Notes: generated by a model not told the origin, from the sequence alone. 42,983 nt of DNA from Flavobacterium tegetincola DSM 22377 (GCF_000425485.1 NZ_KE384383.1:81039-124021), one strand, 5' to 3'. Shown: positions 1 through 8,653, numbered from the stretch's first letter. A program made the numbers and translations.

Positions 1-7
1 AAGGTTT

Positions 8-40
8 TAAAAAAATTAAGACAAAACTTAATATCTTAAT
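8..40 (-). terminator. Possible hemN terminator
   Basis: Read on the minus strand, just past the hemN stop, ATTAAGA (from 34-40) can pair with TCTTAAT (from 15-21) and is followed by a T-run (the A-run at 9-15). The stem is only 7 pairs and AT-rich, so it is a weak call. Confidence 0.4.
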
Positions 41-63
41 GGTTCAAAAATAATAGTAATGTT

Positions 64-1428
64 TTAAACCGTCATCGAAAACAACTGTCTTTCCGGCGCT
101 TTTCGTTGCAATCGCATGTCAAAAGCCATACAAATGTTTCGCACAAAGGCTTTTCCCTTCTCGGTAACTTGTACGCCATCAATGATAAATTCAAGCAATC
201 CGTCTTCTTCAAACTCTTTGAGTTGAGGTAAAACTTCGTAAATTTCATCAAAATAAGTGGCGTCTGTACTCCAAGTTGTGTGAAACTTACACGTGATATT
301 CAAAATATGTTGACGTATTTTTAAATCTTCTTCGGTTAAAATGTGACCTTTGTTTACGGGAATCTTGTCCCATTCCAACATTTGATAGTAATCATCAAAA
401 CTCTTCACATTTTGACCAAAACCAAACCAACTGTCGCTAATTGCCGAAACGCCTAAACCAATCATCAGTTGGGTTTTAGAAGCGCTATACCCCATGAAGT
501 TTCGGTGTAAATTTCCTTCTTGGAAGGCTATGGTCATAGCATCCTGCGGTACTGCAAAATGATCCATCCCAATTTCAAGATAACCACTTTCGTCCAATTT
601 TCGTTTTCCTTCTTCATACATTTCGCGTTTTGCATCATCTTTTGGTAGATCTTCATCCTTAAAACCACGTTGTCCGTTTCCTTTAATCCAAGGCACATGA
701 GCATAACTATAAAATGCCAATCGGTCGGGAAATAATGATTTTGTTTTCTCAATCGTATCGTAAATATCTTCTATAGTTTGAAATGGAAGTCCGTAAATCA
801 AGTCGTGACTGATGGAAGTATAGCCAATTTCTCGTGCCAAATACGTCACTTTTGCCACATTTTCAAACGGCTGAATTCTGTTAATTGCTTTCTGAACAGT
901 TTCAGAATACGACTGTACGCCAAAACTCACCCGTCTAAAACCTACATTATACAAACTTTGCAAATGCTCTCGAGTGGTATTGTTGGGATGCCCTTCAAAA
1001 CTCATTTCACAACCCGGATGTTTATTTGCTAAAGCAAAAATTCCGTTGATTAAATCTTGCAAATTATTGCTTGAGAAAAATGTGGGCGTTCCACCGCCTA
1101 AATGGATTTCTTTAATAACAGGTTTTTCGTCAAAAAGCTCCGAATACAAACGCCATTCTTTTAAAAGTGCTTTGATATAAGGATCTTCAACCGCGTGGTT
1201 TTTGGTAATGCGTTTGAAGCAACCACAAAAAGTACACAAGCTTTCGCAAAAAGGCAAGTGAATGTATAAACTTATTCCCTCGGCAGAATTACTTTGCGTA
1301 AATGATTTACGAACACTTTCCAACCACAAGTCGTGCGAAAAGGTATCTTCTTCCCAATAGGGAACGGTTGGATAACTTGTATATCGTGGCCCTGGAACGT
1401 TGTATTTTTGAATTAGTGAAGTTTTCAT
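64..1428 (-). CDS. hemN: Oxygen-independent coproporphyrinogen III oxidase
   Basis: Radical SAM enzyme that oxidatively decarboxylates coproporphyrinogen III to protoporphyrinogen IX without O2, in cytoplasmic haem synthesis. The 454-residue protein begins MKTSLIQKYNVPGPRYTSYP, the N-terminal signature of true HemN rather than the HemW look-alikes. It carries the 4Fe-4S/SAM motif as C61, C65 and C68 followed by C70 (CESLCTFCGC), and the GGGTP motif at 111-115. Length fits bacterial HemN (about 450-460). I chose the ATG at 1426-1428. A longer reading from 1494 would add 22 basic residues encoded partly by the repeat at 1471-1537, so it is not credible. The gene is alone on its strand here, with a likely terminator right after it. 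No FNR-type site was recognised upstream. Identification is firm. Confidence 0.95.
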   Translation of the reverse strand: MKTSLIQKYNVPGPRYTSYPTVPYWEEDTFSHDLWLESVRKSFTQSNSAEGISLYIHLPFCESLCTFCGCFKRITKNHAVEDPYIKALLKEWRLYSELFDEKPVIKEIHLGGGTPTFFSSNNLQDLINGIFALANKHPGCEMSFEGHPNNTTREHLQSLYNVGFRRVSFGVQSYSETVQKAINRIQPFENVAKVTYLAREIGYTSISHDLIYGLPFQTIEDIYDTIEKTKSLFPDRLAFYSYAHVPWIKGNGQRGFKDEDLPKDDAKREMYEEGKRKLDESGYLEIGMDHFAVPQDAMTIAFQEGNLHRNFMGYSASKTQLMIGLGVSAISDSWFGFGQNVKSFDDYYQMLEWDKIPVNKGHILTEEDLKIRQHILNITCKFHTTWSTDATYFDEIYEVLPQLKEFEEDGLLEFIIDGVQVTEKGKAFVRNICMAFDMRLQRKAPERQLFSMTV

Positions 1429-1470
1429 AGACTTTAATTTCTTTATTTTTCGTCTAATACAAATAATTTT

Positions 1471-1537
1471 GCCACTGATTTTTAAGATTTCCACAGATAA
1501 AACAAATTAAATCTTTTTAATCATTGTAATCTGTGGC
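1471..1537. repeat. GCCAC...GTGGC intergenic repeat, copy 1
   Basis: A 67-base AT-rich element bounded by GCCACTGATT on the left and AATCTGTGGC on the right; the outer pentamers GCCAC/GTGGC are inverted. It shares the internal blocks CACAGAT and AAATCTTTT and the right end AATCTGTGGC with the element at 2519-2592, in the same orientation. It lies upstream of hemN, between hemN and the TrmH gene. From memory this resembles a dispersed flavobacterial intergenic repeat; the relation between the two copies here is seen directly. Confidence 0.7.
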
Positions 1538-1631
1538 GAAAAAAAAAACAAATATGTATTTTTATAGACCATCGAATTTGAAATTCAAAATTAATGGTAT
1601 AGCTTCTACTTACAAATGATAAATGTCATAT

Positions 1632-2420
1632 CTAAAAACCGCGTTGTCTTTTGGCTTCAAAAAGTAAAATTGCAGCGGCAACTGAAACGTTCATTGAATC
1701 AATTTCACCTTGCATGGGGATGATGATGTTTTGAGTGGCTTCATCACGCCAAGGTTTTGTGAGTCCCGTAGCTTCTGTTCCAACAACAAGTGCCGTCGGT
1801 TTCGTATAATCTTGGGTATGATACGAAGTGGAGTTTTGCAACGTCGCACTGTAAAAATTAATGTTATTTTCCTTCAAAAACGCAATCACTTCTTCTGTAG
1901 AACCCGTTGCAATTTGATTGGTAAACAAGCAGCCCACACTCGAACGAACGACATTTGGGTTGTATAAATCACTCTTCGGATTGGCAATAATAACGGCGTC
2001 GACATTTGCAGCATCGGCTGTTCTTAAAATGGCACCTACATTTCCGGGTTTCTCCAGGCTTTCGCCAATTAATATCAGCGGATTTTCTGATAGTTTCAAG
2101 TCTTTTAAAGAAAGTGATTTGGTTTTTGCTATAGCCAAAATACCTTCGGTAGTATCTCTATAAGCGAGTTTTTGGTATACGTCTTTACTTATCTCAATCT
2201 TCTCTGCAGAAGTAATTTTCAACTCTGAAAGCGCTTTTTCACTAATAAAGTCAGGAACAAATAAAATGGTTTCCAATTCATATCCACCTTTTAAAGCGAG
2301 CTCAATTTCGCGTTTTCCTTCAATGATAAACGTGCCGGTTTGCTTTCGCGTTTTGGCTTTGTCTTGCAGTTGAACGAGTGATTTTATGTAGGGATTTTGA
2401 GAGGAAGTTATTTGTTTCAT
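1632..2420 (-). CDS. TrmH/SpoU-family RNA 2'-O-methyltransferase
   Basis: SPOUT-fold enzyme predicted to methylate ribose 2'-OH groups in rRNA or tRNA using S-adenosylmethionine, in the cytoplasm. The 262-residue protein has an N-terminal RNA-binding substrate domain (residues 1-90, with SSQNPYIKSLVQLQDKAKTR and an EGKREIELAL strand). The SpoU catalytic domain carries motif 1 (EKPGNVGAILRTADAA), motif 2 (VVGTEATGL) and motif 3 (IPMQGEIDSMNVSVAAAILLFEA). The ATG at 2418-2420 gives the conserved MKQITSSQNP start; nine extra upstream residues are unlikely. The substrate (23S rRNA as in RlmB, or another) cannot be told from sequence. A TATATTTG box on the minus strand (2499-2506) could be its promoter, giving a leader that contains the short repeat at 2442-2470. 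Confidence 0.9.
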   Translation of the reverse strand: MKQITSSQNPYIKSLVQLQDKAKTRKQTGTFIIEGKREIELALKGGYELETILFVPDFISEKALSELKITSAEKIEISKDVYQKLAYRDTTEGILAIAKTKSLSLKDLKLSENPLILIGESLEKPGNVGAILRTADAANVDAVIIANPKSDLYNPNVVRSSVGCLFTNQIATGSTEEVIAFLKENNINFYSATLQNSTSYHTQDYTKPTALVVGTEATGLTKPWRDEATQNIIIPMQGEIDSMNVSVAAAILLFEAKRQRGF

Positions 2421-2441
2421 TGTGTAGTTGTATAAATTTAA

Positions 2442-2470
2442 CCGCAAGGTTCGCTAGGTTTTACGCAAAG
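2442..2470. repeat. CGCAAGG/CGCTAGG short direct repeat
   Basis: Three near-copies of one unit follow each other: CGCAAGGTT, CGCTAGGTTTTA and CGCAAAGTA. The array sits 20-50 bases upstream of the TrmH gene start, inside its likely 5' leader. I recall similar GCAAAGTTCGC arrays scattered between flavobacterial genes; that is memory, not a search result. Confidence 0.5.
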
Positions 2471-2498
2471 TAAAAAAGTAATTTGCAATTAATTATTG

Positions 2499-2506
2499 CA
2501 AATATA
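2499..2506 (-). promoter_or_regulatory. -7 box for the TrmH-family gene
   Basis: On the minus strand this reads TATATTTG, a perfect match to the Bacteroidetes -7 consensus TAnnTTTG. No clear TTTG -33 element lies at the expected spacing; that position falls just inside the repeat at 2519-2592. Predicted leader is about 70 bases. Confidence 0.4.
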
Positions 2507-2518
2507 TAATTTATTGAT

Positions 2519-2592
2519 GCCACGGGTTAGAATGATTGGCACAGATTTAAAACTGTAAATAAAAAATCTTTTAAATCCTTCTAATCTGTGGC
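2519..2592. repeat. GCCAC...GTGGC intergenic repeat, copy 2
   Basis: A 74-base element with the same ends as 1471-1537 (GCCAC on the left, TAATCTGTGGC on the right) and the same internal order of CACAGAT and AAATCTTTT blocks. It lies between the TrmH gene and the DUF58 gene, so the TrmH gene is bracketed by two direct copies. Confidence 0.7.
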
Positions 2593-2597
2593 AAAAC

Positions 2598-3929
2598 CTA
2601 CAAAATCCCTCTTGCTTTTATTTCTAAATATTTATTAATCGTATCCAGAGTCAGATTTTCAGGGTCGGTAAGCACCGAATAAATACCGTATTTCTTGAGT
2701 TCGTTTACAATCAAACGTTTTTCAAAAGCAAATTTCTCTGCAATTACTTTATCGTAGATTTCTTGTACGTTCTCGGCTTTTTTCTGAATCAAGTCTTCCA
2801 ACTCTGTATTGTTAAAAAAGACAACTACTAATAAATGGTTTTTTGCAATTCCTTTTAAGTAGGGCAATTGACGGTGTAAGCCATCTACAGTTTCAAAATT
2901 AGTGTACAAAACTACTAAACTTCGTTGCTTCAAATTTTGTTTACAATCGACGTACAATCTGGAAAAATCACTTTCGTAGAAATCGGTTTTGATGTTGTAT
3001 AAATTCTCTAAAATCAGTTGCATTTGAGACGAACGCTTTTCGGCAACCACGCGATTCTCTACCTTTTTAGAAAACGAAAACACACCTGCTTTGTCTTGTT
3101 TTTTCAGAATTACATTGGACAAAACCAACGTAGCATTAATGGCATAATCCAATAAACTCAATCCATTGAAAGGCATTTTCATCAAACGTCCTTTATCAAT
3201 TACCATATAAACAGATTGCGATTTTTCATCTTGAAATTGATTCACCATCAACGCGTTTTTTTTCGCAGTGGCTTTCCAATTCAGCGTTCTGATGTCGTCT
3301 CCGGGAATGTATTCTTTAATTTGCTCAAACTCCATCGTATGACCAATTCTACGGATTTTCTTGAAACCGTATTGAAACAGCGAGTTGGAAAAAGCCATCA
3401 AATCATACTTTCGCAATTGGATGTACGACGGATAAACCGGTACCATTTGGTACTTATCAAAAGAAAAACGTCGCGAAATCAGTAATAGGGGAGAACTGAT
3501 GTAAATGTTTAAGTTTCCAAAGAAGTACTCACCACGTTCTGTTGGACGGAGGTAATAACTGATTTCGTCTTGCGATGAAGCTTTTATTTTTCGAATAATA
3601 TTGAAATTTCGGACTTGAAACTGAAACGGAATCTCATCAATAATACTTGCAGAAACAGGGAAAGTATAAAAGTTTTTGATACTTACATTAATTGCATTTT
3701 CGTCGCCGTTGGATAGTTTTTCAGCCATAATTCGGCTGGCTTCAATTCCTTTTTTAGCAAAGAATAAAATTACAATGTCAATCAGTAGAAATACCATTAG
3801 TATTAAAAAAGCAATCCACGAAATTTTATACAGTCTTGGGAAAAAGAAAGCCACGACAAACAGCGCTATATTGCCCAAAAGCAAATAGAAAAATAAATTA
3901 TTGAGGTATAGTTTTTTAAAAAAGTTCAA
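2598..3929 (-). CDS. DUF58 domain protein of the MoxR cluster
   Basis: A membrane-anchored protein of the family always found beside MoxR ATPases; its biochemical role is unknown, with a von Willebrand A-like fold predicted for the C-terminal half. The 443-residue protein has two transmembrane helices (about 12-30 and 36-57). An extracytoplasmic-type beta-rich segment follows, then the DUF58 core at 206-223 (EYIPGDDIRTLNWKATAKK) and a VIDKGRLM stretch at 243-250 that corresponds to the degenerate metal-site loop. Translation must start at TTG 3927-3929, because an in-frame stop lies two codons upstream and the first helix begins right after. It is the last gene of the five-gene minus-strand operon, 27 bases after the MoxR stop. 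Confidence 0.88.
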   Translation of the reverse strand: MNFFKKLYLNNLFFYLLLGNIALFVVAFFFPRLYKISWIAFLILMVFLLIDIVILFFAKKGIEASRIMAEKLSNGDENAINVSIKNFYTFPVSASIIDEIPFQFQVRNFNIIRKIKASSQDEISYYLRPTERGEYFFGNLNIYISSPLLLISRRFSFDKYQMVPVYPSYIQLRKYDLMAFSNSLFQYGFKKIRRIGHTMEFEQIKEYIPGDDIRTLNWKATAKKNALMVNQFQDEKSQSVYMVIDKGRLMKMPFNGLSLLDYAINATLVLSNVILKKQDKAGVFSFSKKVENRVVAEKRSSQMQLILENLYNIKTDFYESDFSRLYVDCKQNLKQRSLVVLYTNFETVDGLHRQLPYLKGIAKNHLLVVVFFNNTELEDLIQKKAENVQEIYDKVIAEKFAFEKRLIVNELKKYGIYSVLTDPENLTLDTINKYLEIKARGIL

Positions 3930-3956
3930 ATTTTATGGGCTAAAATGATAATTGTT

Positions 3957-4964
3957 TTATCTTGGAATTTCTACAGCTTCAATGATTTGCTTGATGATTT
4001 CAACACTTGTAATTCCTTCCATTTCGCGTTCTGGAGTAACCATCACACGGTGTTGTAAAACAGGAATTGCAGCTTCTTTAATGTCTTCAGGCGTTACAAA
4101 ATCACGACCACGCAAAGCCGCAAAACCTTTTGCCGCATTCAATATTGCGATAGAAGCACGAGGTGAGGCACCTAAATATAAGAAGGCATTTTCTCTCGTA
4201 TTGATAACAATTTTGGCAATGTATTCGAGTAAATGTTGCTCCACTACGATTTGCTTCACCAAAGTTTGATACGTTTCAATAATTTGAGCGGTAATGATTT
4301 TCTTAATATTTTGGAGTTTATTATTGTTTTGCAATGAATGTTCGCGCTGCAAAATAATCACTTCCTCATCCAATTTTGGATAATCAATTATAATCTTGAA
4401 TAGAAAACGGTCCAATTGCGCTTCAGGCAAACGGTACGTTCCTTCTTGTTCAATTGGATTTTGGGTGGCAATTACTAAAAAAGGTTTGTCCAAAATATAA
4501 GTTGTTCCGTCCATCGTGATTTGACGTTCTTCCATGACTTCAAACAAGGCCGCTTGTGTTTTGGCAGGAGCTCGGTTGATTTCGTCAATTAAAATTAAGT
4601 TTGAAAAAATCGGTCCTTTTTTAAAGGTAAATTCGGATGTTTTTAAATCAAAAACACTTGTTCCTAAAATATCCGATGGCATTAAATCGGGTGTAAACTG
4701 AATTCGGCTGAAGCCAATATCCATCGTCTGTGCCAAAAGTTTTGCGGTAATTGTTTTGGCAACTCCAGGAACACCTTCCAGTAAAATGTGTCCGTTAGAT
4801 AAAAATGCCACAAGTAACTGGTCAATCATTTTTTCTTGACCTACAATTACTGTATTTAGTTCGGCTTTCATTGCTGTAATGCTGTTTTGCAATGCCGTTA
4901 AATCCAATCGTGATTGAAAATTCACATTTTCGTTTGCTGCGGTATCTTGATTTATTTCGTCCAT
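3957..4964 (-). CDS. MoxR-family AAA+ ATPase
   Basis: Cytoplasmic AAA+ ATPase, thought to act as a chaperone that matures or activates partner complexes, often with vWA/DUF58 proteins. The 335-residue protein shows Walker A at 64-71 (GVPGVAKT), Walker B at 124-130 (ILIDEIN), sensor 1 (VIATQNP) and the family motif GTYRLPEAQLDRFLF. The C-terminal lid contains GASPRASIAIL, with the sensor-2 arginine. I chose the ATG at 4962-4964 (MDEINQD), which leaves one base between genes. An upstream ATG at 4985 would overlap the DUF4350 gene by 20 bases and adds only seven residues. Its neighbours (SpoIIM, DUF4129, DUF4350, DUF58, RDD) are the standard partners in Bacteroidetes. Confidence 0.93.
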   Translation of the reverse strand: MDEINQDTAANENVNFQSRLDLTALQNSITAMKAELNTVIVGQEKMIDQLLVAFLSNGHILLEGVPGVAKTITAKLLAQTMDIGFSRIQFTPDLMPSDILGTSVFDLKTSEFTFKKGPIFSNLILIDEINRAPAKTQAALFEVMEERQITMDGTTYILDKPFLVIATQNPIEQEGTYRLPEAQLDRFLFKIIIDYPKLDEEVIILQREHSLQNNNKLQNIKKIITAQIIETYQTLVKQIVVEQHLLEYIAKIVINTRENAFLYLGASPRASIAILNAAKGFAALRGRDFVTPEDIKEAAIPVLQHRVMVTPEREMEGITSVEIIKQIIEAVEIPR

Positions 4965-4965
4965 C

Positions 4966-6165
4966 TTAGCTAAATATTTTTTCAATTAATGTATTAATTT
5001 CAACCAAATCATTTTCCACACTTCTATAATTTCCCTTGCGGTGTTCATTGATTTTGTAGAACAATTGTTTTAAGTCTTCGGCATTTTTGCCTGTTTTTTG
5101 TTGGAGCTTCTGTACAAATTTATCGTCAAGAGTTGTAGTATCTAACAAAAATTCACGTCGTATTTTATCCAACAAATAAATGATTTTTTTATCAATAATA
5201 GTAGGATGATTGCCTTCTTGAAAATATAGATTTCCAATGGTTTTGGTAAATTCTACAGTAGTATTTGCTAAAGGTTCCACGATGGGAACGATGCGTTGTT
5301 TTCTTTTGGCATTGAACACGATAAAGACTAACATTCCCAATAGAAACAAGTACCAAGCATTTTTTAAGGCAGGCTGACTAAATATAAATCGCATCGGATT
5401 TTGCGAAATATAGCCTTCGCGTAAATCTCGTGTGTACCAATAAATAGTTCCTTGCGGAAGGTAAGACAGAACCTTTTCGGCATATTGAAAGTGGTTGTTT
5501 TTCAATAAATGATAATTTGTAAATGCAGTGGGTTGCAAATGCAAGTAGAAATAACCTTGGTGGTACGGTACTTTTATAAAATTGGCGTAAGCTTCATCAT
5601 CACCTTGATAACCTAAAATGGTGGTGGATACGGTATCAATTTCCGAGAAATAATTGGTCCCTAAACCTTCTGTTAAATTATATTTTTCAACACCTAATTT
5701 TTCATTGGCAAGCCAAACAGCTGTGGTAGGATTTATTTCAAAATTGGAATTAAAATTGAATTTAAGACTGTCCACCAGCATTTGCGGAAGCGATTGCATA
5801 CTCAAGAAAACCGTATTTCCATGACTGGCAAAATAAAGCAGTTCCTTTACCGATTCAGTATCAAAAGTGGATGTTTCACTGATGGACACAAAAGTACCTG
5901 ATGTTTTGTATGTAGCTACTAAAGTGTCGTAGTTGTATAAATCGTCAAAATACTCGTAAGGTGTTACGTTTACAGTGTTTAATGTATCCGGTTTTAAAAG
6001 CGAATGCAATTCTTTGTTGAACACATAAAGTCCAAACGGAATTTTGTCGTTTATGGAATAAGTGGGCGTCCAATTGATGGGTTTTGGCGCCGTAGAATCT
6101 AGGGCAGCAATGCTAACTAGCACAATTACCAAGAAAATCAAGTAGGTTCTTATCGACTTATCCAT
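4966..6165 (-). CDS. DUF4350-type membrane protein
   Basis: Member of the MoxR cluster of unknown function. The 399-residue protein has an N-terminal signal anchor (about 7-25). A large soluble domain follows, predicted to lie outside the cytoplasm, and resembles the DUF4350 fold with FVSISETSTFDTESVKELLYF and HGNTVFLSMQ segments. A second helix lies near 270-287 (NAWYLFLLGMLVFIVFNAKRK), and a cytoplasmic C-terminal tail of about 110 residues is rich in charged helices. The tail would face the MoxR ATPase, which is my inference. The start ATG shares its A with the stop codon of the upstream DUF4129 gene (6165), pointing to translational coupling. The assignment rests on context plus partial domain resemblance. 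Confidence 0.8.
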   Translation of the reverse strand: MDKSIRTYLIFLVIVLVSIAALDSTAPKPINWTPTYSINDKIPFGLYVFNKELHSLLKPDTLNTVNVTPYEYFDDLYNYDTLVATYKTSGTFVSISETSTFDTESVKELLYFASHGNTVFLSMQSLPQMLVDSLKFNFNSNFEINPTTAVWLANEKLGVEKYNLTEGLGTNYFSEIDTVSTTILGYQGDDEAYANFIKVPYHQGYFYLHLQPTAFTNYHLLKNNHFQYAEKVLSYLPQGTIYWYTRDLREGYISQNPMRFIFSQPALKNAWYLFLLGMLVFIVFNAKRKQRIVPIVEPLANTTVEFTKTIGNLYFQEGNHPTIIDKKIIYLLDKIRREFLLDTTTLDDKFVQKLQQKTGKNAEDLKQLFYKINEHRKGNYRSVENDLVEINTLIEKIFS

Positions 6166-6908
6166 TAATAAATGCTTTGAATTGTGGTGTCAAACGCTTT
6201 TTTTGCTTTTTCAAATTCTGTTGCAGTCAATTCAAATTCTCCGTACCAAATGTAATTATATAAGTAGGACAAGTATTCAAAATTGGCTTTCAATTGCGGT
6301 GATTTTATTTCATAAAGGTAGTCGGAATTGGTTTTTTCCACATCCCATTCGATGAGTTCCTTTTCAGACATTTTTTTCAATACAAATAAGTAGTAATACC
6401 GAATAGTTAAACGGTGTTCTCCTGATTGTATGCTTTGTTTGATTAATTTTTCAAAATCCACTAAATGTAAATTCTTCTCAATTTCGTCGTAGCGAATTAA
6501 ATTCGCATCGGATTTTGATCCAAAAATCCACGTGCCTTCCTTATTAAGAATTGCTTTGACAATAAGATAAATAACCACTAAAATTAGTAAAACTGCAATC
6601 GTATTGATGGCATAGTCCAAAATTGTCATGGCTCTTGCACTGTCTTGTACATCAAACGTACGGTTCAGCCACTCGGAAAACCATTCTTTAAAGCGTTCCC
6701 AAATTGATTTTACAGGAGCTGCTTCTTCGTACTTAAATGCGGTTCCATTATAATTTTCCTTAAAATTTTCTTTAAAATAAACCGGAACAACATCCGACGT
6801 GTCAATTGCAACTGCAGTGGAATCTGTCGTAATTTTTGACGCAGGTGTAGACTGACTCCAAAGTGGAATTATGCTAAAAAATAAAAGGATAAGGACAAAT
6901 TTTTTCAA
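6165..6908 (-). CDS. DUF4129-type membrane protein
   Basis: Second gene of the MoxR operon; function unknown. The 247-residue protein has a signal peptide (residues 1-18, ending at WSQS), then an extracytoplasmic stretch with an amphipathic WERFKEWFSEWLNRTF segment. One transmembrane helix follows (about 94-114, TIAVLLILVVIYLIVKAIL). The cytoplasmic DUF4129-like helical domain includes LIKQSIQSGEHRLTIRYYYLFVLKKM and ends with YNYIWYGEFELTATEFEKAKKAF, a motif typical of the family. The start codon is TTG at 6906-6908, six bases after the SpoIIM-type gene; no in-frame ATG precedes the signal peptide. Confidence 0.82.
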   Translation of the reverse strand: MKKFVLILLFFSIIPLWSQSTPASKITTDSTAVAIDTSDVVPVYFKENFKENYNGTAFKYEEAAPVKSIWERFKEWFSEWLNRTFDVQDSARAMTILDYAINTIAVLLILVVIYLIVKAILNKEGTWIFGSKSDANLIRYDEIEKNLHLVDFEKLIKQSIQSGEHRLTIRYYYLFVLKKMSEKELIEWDVEKTNSDYLYEIKSPQLKANFEYLSYLYNYIWYGEFELTATEFEKAKKAFDTTIQSIY

Positions 6909-6914
6909 AGCAGC

Positions 6915-7892
6915 TTAAACGATTTTAGGAATAGAATTATATTTTTTGGCAACAATATGAGGGAAAATCAGATAGTAAAATGAAATGAGCGACAAGGTGG
7001 TTAAAATGATAAAAACATTCATCCAATTGGGCATTTCAAGTGAATAACGGGTTACAAATCCTTCCAGAAATCCTGCTGCAATAGTAAAAGGAATGGTACT
7101 TAAAAAGATTTTAAAACTATTTCTAAACCCAATTTTTAACGAATTCATACGAGAAAAAGTTTGCGGAAATAAAATGGAAGCACCTAAAATAAATCCGGCC
7201 GCCGATTCAATTACGATGGCGAAAATCTCCATGGAACCGTGAATCCAAATTCCTTGAACGCTTTCCCAAAAAACACCTTCTTGGTAGAAAAAATATTGAA
7301 AAGCACCAAGCATTAAGCAGTTCTTAAATAAAACATAGAATGTTCCTATCCCGCCAAAAATCCCCATGATAAAACAATAGGCACCCACTCGTAAATTATT
7401 AATTGTAATTCCGATAAATCCGCCCCAATTAGAACCTGTTTTATAAATGGCAACTGGATTTCCATCTTTAATATTTTCTAAAGTTGTATTGACATAAGTA
7501 TCGCCCAAAATCAGTCTTGTAACGTCATCATCATACCTGGCCGACAAAACTCCAATGCCAACCGACATGAAAAATAATAAAAAGGCGTACAAAACATGGC
7601 GTCTGTATTGAAAGAGCAATAGTGGCACTTCCTCAGAAAAAAAGTACAAGAGTCGGTTTTTTTCTTGTCTTTTAGTTTTATAAATGCGTTGGTAAATTTG
7701 CGAAGCTAAATAATTAAGGTAGACAACGGTCTTACTTTTAGGGTAATACGTTTGTGCATACGATAAATCATTGATTAAATGTATGTATAAGCCTGCAATT
7801 TCATCAGGATTTTTTTTAGCTTTACCGAAAATTGCGGCTTCAAAATCGAGCCATTTTTCTTTGTTTTGTTTTATGAAGGCAACTTCTCTCAT
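6915..7892 (-). CDS. Stage II sporulation protein M (SpoIIM)-like membrane protein
   Basis: Integral membrane protein of the SpoIIM family. In non-sporulating bacteria this family occurs almost only beside MoxR/DUF58 genes, and its role there is unknown. The 325-residue protein has a soluble N-terminal region (1-95) beginning MREVAFIKQNKEKWLDFE, typical of the family. Five or six hydrophobic helices follow, including RHVLYAFLLFFMSVGIGVL near 100, a GAYCFIMGIFGGIGTFYVLFKN stretch and a HGSMEIFAIVIESAAGFILG segment; the HG-x-EI motif is the conserved core. It is the first gene of the operon. Its start lies only 20 bases from that of the divergent RDD gene. Confidence 0.88.
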   Translation of the reverse strand: MREVAFIKQNKEKWLDFEAAIFGKAKKNPDEIAGLYIHLINDLSYAQTYYPKSKTVVYLNYLASQIYQRIYKTKRQEKNRLLYFFSEEVPLLLFQYRRHVLYAFLLFFMSVGIGVLSARYDDDVTRLILGDTYVNTTLENIKDGNPVAIYKTGSNWGGFIGITINNLRVGAYCFIMGIFGGIGTFYVLFKNCLMLGAFQYFFYQEGVFWESVQGIWIHGSMEIFAIVIESAAGFILGASILFPQTFSRMNSLKIGFRNSFKIFLSTIPFTIAAGFLEGFVTRYSLEMPNWMNVFIILTTLSLISFYYLIFPHIVAKKYNSIPKIV

Positions 7893-7912
7893 CGTAGGCT
7901 AAATTATAAAAT

Positions 7913-8653
7913 ATGTCAGAATTATCCATCAATACGACCCAAAATGTAACTATTAATTTTACAGCCGCTTCCATTGGCCATAGATTACTCGCATTTGGCA
8001 TTGATTTACTCATCATAATCGCCTATTTAATCAGTGTCTTTTTGTTGATGGCTTACACCGGCTTTTCAAGTTTTGTGGACCGTATGGACGGTTGGTCTCA
8101 AATGGCAATTCAATCTCTTGTTTTTTTACCGGTGATGTTTTACAGCTTGCTTTTTGAAACCTTTTTTGAAGGCCAAAGCTTAGGAAAAAAAATAGTTCGG
8201 ATAAAAGTGGTTAAAATTGAAGGTTATCAAGCGAGCTTTGGCGATTATTTAATTCGGTGGTTGTTTCGGATGATTGATATTGTCATCAGCAGCGGCGTTA
8301 TTGGTTTTATTTCTATCATTATGAACAAGAAAGCCCAGCGTCTTGGCGATATGGCAGCGGGAACTTCAGTAATTACTTTGCGAAATAATATAAATATCTC
8401 AAGTACAATTTTAGAAGAAATCAATGACGATTATAAACCCATTTATTCTTTAGTAATTAAACTGTCTGACAATGATGTTCGAATCATTAAAGAAAACTTT
8501 ATCCGTGCGAAAGCAGGAAATGACTTAGAATTACTAGCTAAATTGACTGAAAAGATTGAATCTGTTACAGGAATTAAAAATCAAAGTGGTAATCATGTTG
8601 ATTTTATCAATACGATAATGAAGGACTACAATTATTATACGCAAAGCATGTAG
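7913..8653 (+). CDS. RDD-family membrane protein
   Basis: Inner-membrane protein of the RDD family, usually small transporters or antiporter-like proteins of uncertain substrate. The 246-residue protein has the first helix at about 27-48 (LAFGIDLLIIIAYLISVFLLM, with the family R-x-x-A-x-x-x-D pattern), a second at about 65-85 and a third near 120-140. The loop FEGQSLGKKIVRIKVV is diagnostic. A C-terminal soluble tail of about 80 residues is predicted to be cytoplasmic. It is divergent from, and functionally linked by context to, the MoxR operon, where RDD genes regularly sit. The 20-base gap means its promoter must lie within the opposing gene or be shared. Confidence 0.87.
   Translation: MSELSINTTQNVTINFTAASIGHRLLAFGIDLLIIIAYLISVFLLMAYTGFSSFVDRMDGWSQMAIQSLVFLPVMFYSLLFETFFEGQSLGKKIVRIKVVKIEGYQASFGDYLIRWLFRMIDIVISSGVIGFISIIMNKKAQRLGDMAAGTSVITLRNNINISSTILEEINDDYKPIYSLVIKLSDNDVRIIKENFIRAKAGNDLELLAKLTEKIESVTGIKNQSGNHVDFINTIMKDYNYYTQSM

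Noticed and set aside
1429..1494. N-terminal extension of HemN from 1494
   Set aside because: It would be translated from part of the GCCAC...GTGGC repeat and is absent from the conserved HemN start.
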